From: Vallitalea sp.
GTDB taxonomy: Bacteria; Bacillota; Clostridia; Lachnospirales; Vallitaleaceae
Direction: 5' to 3'
Assembly (NCBI GenBank): GCA_025210515.1
Contig: JAOARM010000003.1
Coordinates: forward strand, 62,001-126,000
Length of the DNA: 64,000 bases
In this document: piece after piece, positions 62,200 through 64,000 of the stretch
How the letters are laid out: every line of letters begins with the position of its first letter
Numbering within the stretch: the stretch's first letter is position 1
Program-made: the position numbers and the translations under genes
Notes under the pieces: generated by a model
Database searches by the model: none
What the model was told of the DNA's origin: nothing
Seen by the model: the letters and a program-made list of their open reading frames with translations, nothing else

Positions 62200-62336
62200 G
62201 GGGCTGTCGCATAATATATTTTTTGGATGACTATAGGGTAGGTGCCACGCCGTCCGTGGCTTCGCTTATGGCTAAACCTAGTCTACCTTCCTTTGATATT
62301 GACGTTGAAAATATATTATGCGACAGCCCCTTTTTT
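62200..62336. repeat. Palindromic MITE-like element, copy C with 23-bp perfect terminal inverted repeats
   Basis: Positions 62200-62222 and 62308-62330 are perfect inverted repeats beginning GGGGCTGTCGCATAAT. The interior has ACCTAGTCTACC (62276-62287), shared with copies A and B, and a GC-rich hairpin (GCCAC 62244-62248 with GTGGC 62256-62260). Six Ts follow the right end, so the element can also act as a terminator for the symporter unit. No target duplication is evident. Confidence 0.8.
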
Positions 62337-62352
62337 ATGCCATAGGAAAGTT

Positions 62353-62450
62353 CTCTAATGTAGTTAAAGAAGTAGCTTCATTAGTGTTAAGAAACTTTGC
62401 TGCGTAGAAATTTGCTACGCAAATCGTGGAGTAGCAAATTTTCTTATTAG
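62353..62450. repeat. Second structured palindromic region upstream of rnhA
   Basis: TAAGAAACTTTGCT (62388-62401) pairs with AGCAAATTTTCTTA (62433-62446) with one mismatch. Inside, GCGTAG (62402-62407) pairs with CTACGC (62415-62420), or alternatively 62408-62418 pairs exactly with 62431-62441 (11 bp). CTAATG/CATTAG (62355-62360, 62379-62384) adds a third stem. Together with copy C it fills most of the 62191-62559 gap; the rest is the rnhA promoter. Confidence 0.5.
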
Positions 62451-62487
62451 GTTCTAAATTAATATAATGACCAAAATATATTTTTAT

Positions 62488-62516
62488 TTGAATTTTATAG
62501 GATTTTTAAGTATAAT
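62488..62516 (+). promoter_or_regulatory. Sigma-A-type promoter of rnhA
   Basis: TTGAAT (62488-62493), a 17-bp spacer and TATAAT (62511-62516), 44 nt before the rnhA start. Confidence 0.68.
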
Positions 62517-62559
62517 ATATTATTAGAACTCATGGTATTAATTATATGGAGGAATTATT

Positions 62560-63039
62560 ATGCGAGAAGTTAGTGTGTATACAGATGGTGCTTGTAGAGG
62601 TAACCCAGATGGACCAGGAGGATACGGAGTAGTACTTGAATATATAGACATTCAAAATAATATGCACAGAAAAGAGTTATCAGGTGGGTATAGCAAAACA
62701 ACAAATAATAGAATGGAATTAACAGCAGTTTTAAAAGGGCTTTTGGCACTTAATAAACCTTGTAATGTTAAGCTATATACAGATTCTCAATATATAGTCA
62801 AAGCTTTTAATGAAGGCTGGCTTAATAACTGGATGCGTAATAATTGGAAAAGAGGCAAGAAAAAAGAAGATGTTAAAAATGTAGACCTATGGAAAAAAAT
62901 ATTATTGGCGAAAGATAAGCACAATGTAGAATTTATATGGGTTAAAGGACATGCCTCTCATCCTCAAAATGAAAGATGTGATGAATTAGCTACTACAGCA
63001 GCAGATAGTGGCAATTTAATAGAAGATATAAGAGCATAA
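62560..63039 (+). CDS. rnhA: Ribonuclease HI
   Basis: RNase HI degrades the RNA strand of RNA-DNA hybrids. The acidic catalytic set is visible: Asp in VYTDGACRGNPDGPGG, Glu in TNNRMELTAV, Asp in LYTDSQYIVKAF, and the final His/Asp in WVKGHASHPQNERCDELA. The basic protrusion (NNWKRGKKK) marks the type 1 cellular form. Length 159 is usual. TGGAGGA lies 7 nt before ATG. Confidence 0.97.
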   Translation: MREVSVYTDGACRGNPDGPGGYGVVLEYIDIQNNMHRKELSGGYSKTTNNRMELTAVLKGLLALNKPCNVKLYTDSQYIVKAFNEGWLNNWMRNNWKRGKKKEDVKNVDLWKKILLAKDKHNVEFIWVKGHASHPQNERCDELATTAADSGNLIEDIRA

Positions 63040-63067
63040 TATAACTTAGAATAGAATGGAGTTAAAC

Positions 63068-64000
63068 ATGAATTATTGGAGCAACTACCCAGAAATCCAG
63101 CAAGAATTATTAGCAGTAGAAGAGTATATGAGACATAATGTTGTGTCTAAGAAAAAAGTATTAACAGATATTTCTCTTGACTTAATTAACTCGGGAGGAA
63201 AGAGAATAAGACCGGCATTTCTAATATTAGGAGCAAAATTAGGAAGAAAATATGACGAAAGAGTTATTATTCCTTTAGCTGCCGCTGTAGAATTAATACA
63301 TACTGCTACATTAGTTCATGATGATATTATTGATGAAGCTAAGTTTAGAAGAGGTAAAGAAAGCGTACAAAATAAATGGGGAAAAGATATGGCAGTTTAT
63401 GTTGGAGATTATTTGCTTTCTCAAGCTTTTTGTATATTATCAGATAGAACATCTATTGACAAATTAAAGTATGTATCTAGAACTGTAAAAGCTATATGCG
63501 AAGGTGAAATTTCACAATATGAATCAATGTACAAAATGATTTCAACTTATGATTATATAAAGAGAATTTGTAGAAAAACTGCACTATTATTTTCACTGAG
63601 TTTCTCAGCAGGAGCTAAAGAAAGTAAGTGTTCAAGAAATGTAGGTAAAGCATTAGTAAATTATGGTGTTAACTATGGTATTGCTTTTCAGATGTATGAT
63701 GATTTGCTTGATTATACTTCTAATGAAAGTATTATAGGTAAGCCAATAGGTAATGATGTTAGACAAGGTTATTATACATTACCATTAATAATTGCTAGTC
63801 AAGACACTAAATATGGACAAGATATTAAGCAGTTATTAGATTTACGAAAGGACATAACTGATGAACAATTGCAACAGCTTTTTTCAACAGTTAAAAAGAC
63901 TAAGGCAATAGATGAAACAAAAGAGTTATCAATGAGATTTATTAAAAAAGCTGAAATGAATTTAGATATAATAGGTAAAAATGACGTTACCCATATTTTA
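63068..64000 (+). CDS. Polyprenyl diphosphate synthase (trans), 3' end outside window
   Basis: This trans-prenyltransferase elongates allylic diphosphates with IPP, probably making heptaprenyl/octaprenyl diphosphate for quinones. The 311 residues seen include GGKRIRPAF, the first aspartate motif LVHDDIIDEAKFRRGKES, GDYLLSQAF, and the second aspartate motif FQMYDDLLDYTSN followed by GNDVRQGYYTLPL. The frame is open to the window end; the usual length is about 320, so only a few residues are missing. ATG 63068 follows GGAG. It lies 28 nt after rnhA and is probably co-transcribed. Exact chain length cannot be read. Confidence 0.92.
   Translation, partial: MNYWSNYPEIQQELLAVEEYMRHNVVSKKKVLTDISLDLINSGGKRIRPAFLILGAKLGRKYDERVIIPLAAAVELIHTATLVHDDIIDEAKFRRGKESVQNKWGKDMAVYVGDYLLSQAFCILSDRTSIDKLKYVSRTVKAICEGEISQYESMYKMISTYDYIKRICRKTALLFSLSFSAGAKESKCSRNVGKALVNYGVNYGIAFQMYDDLLDYTSNESIIGKPIGNDVRQGYYTLPLIIASQDTKYGQDIKQLLDLRKDITDEQLQQLFSTVKKTKAIDETKELSMRFIKKAEMNLDIIGKNDVTHIL

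Overview
The window is a low-GC (visibly about 30%) chromosomal segment of a motile, endospore-forming member of the Clostridia. The evidence is the sporulation block spoIIGA-sigE-sigG, a complete fla/che operon of the Bacillus/Clostridium type (FliY with CheC domains, CheC, CheD, FlbD, FlhF/FlhG and sigma-D), CodY, and a Gram-positive PolC. Gene content and order suggest a Lachnospirales-type clostridium, but that placement is inference. Almost every gene is on the + strand. I saw no tRNA, rRNA, CRISPR array, prophage or transposase gene.

Layout: (1) 1-4650, cell division and sporulation: the 3' part of ftsZ, then spoIIGA, sigE, sigG, a YlmC/YmxH protein and nrdR. SpoIIGA is the membrane aspartic protease that activates pro-sigma-E, and sigma-G follows in the forespore. 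(2) 4867-12072: yifB/comM, an alanine-racemase-like gene coupled to a FemAB peptidoglycan-bridge gene, dprA and topA. (3) 12373-13140: codY. (4) 13594-47183: one very long fla/che operon. It starts with the rod and export genes (flgBC-fliEFGHIJ-motE-fliK-flgD-flgE), continues with flbD-motAB-fliL-fliM-fliY-cheY-fliOPQR-flhBA-flhF-flhG, a PilZ protein and cheBAWCD, and ends with sigD, fapA and four small poorly known genes. (5) 47333-60449: translation, lipid and replication genes rpsB-tsf-pyrH-frr-uppS-cdsA-dxr-rseP-ispG-polC. (6) 60588-64000: a sodium-coupled amino-acid symporter with a 32-codon MetS-type small subunit, rnhA, and a polyprenyl diphosphate synthase cut by the window edge.

Two genes too short for routine ORF calling were found by reading: flbD (24774-24953) and the metS-like gene (62092-62190). 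Several starts were moved to internal ATG/GTG/TTG codons because a good Shine-Dalgarno and family-typical N-terminus support them, e.g. motA at TTG 25102 and fliH at TTG 17443.

The most interesting non-coding signals are: two tandem promoter-like sequences before flgB, each carrying a perfect Spo0A-type heptamer in its spacer; a spoIIG-style promoter with a 21-bp spacer and an overlapping 0A-like box before spoIIGA; an inverted repeat whose 3' arm abuts the sigG ribosome-binding site; and a family of small palindromic elements with GGGGCTGTCG-type ends after frr, rseP and the metS-like gene. I did not find a clearly novel multi-gene system. The least explained protein-coding material is the racemase/FemAB pair and the small genes at the end of the flagellar operon.
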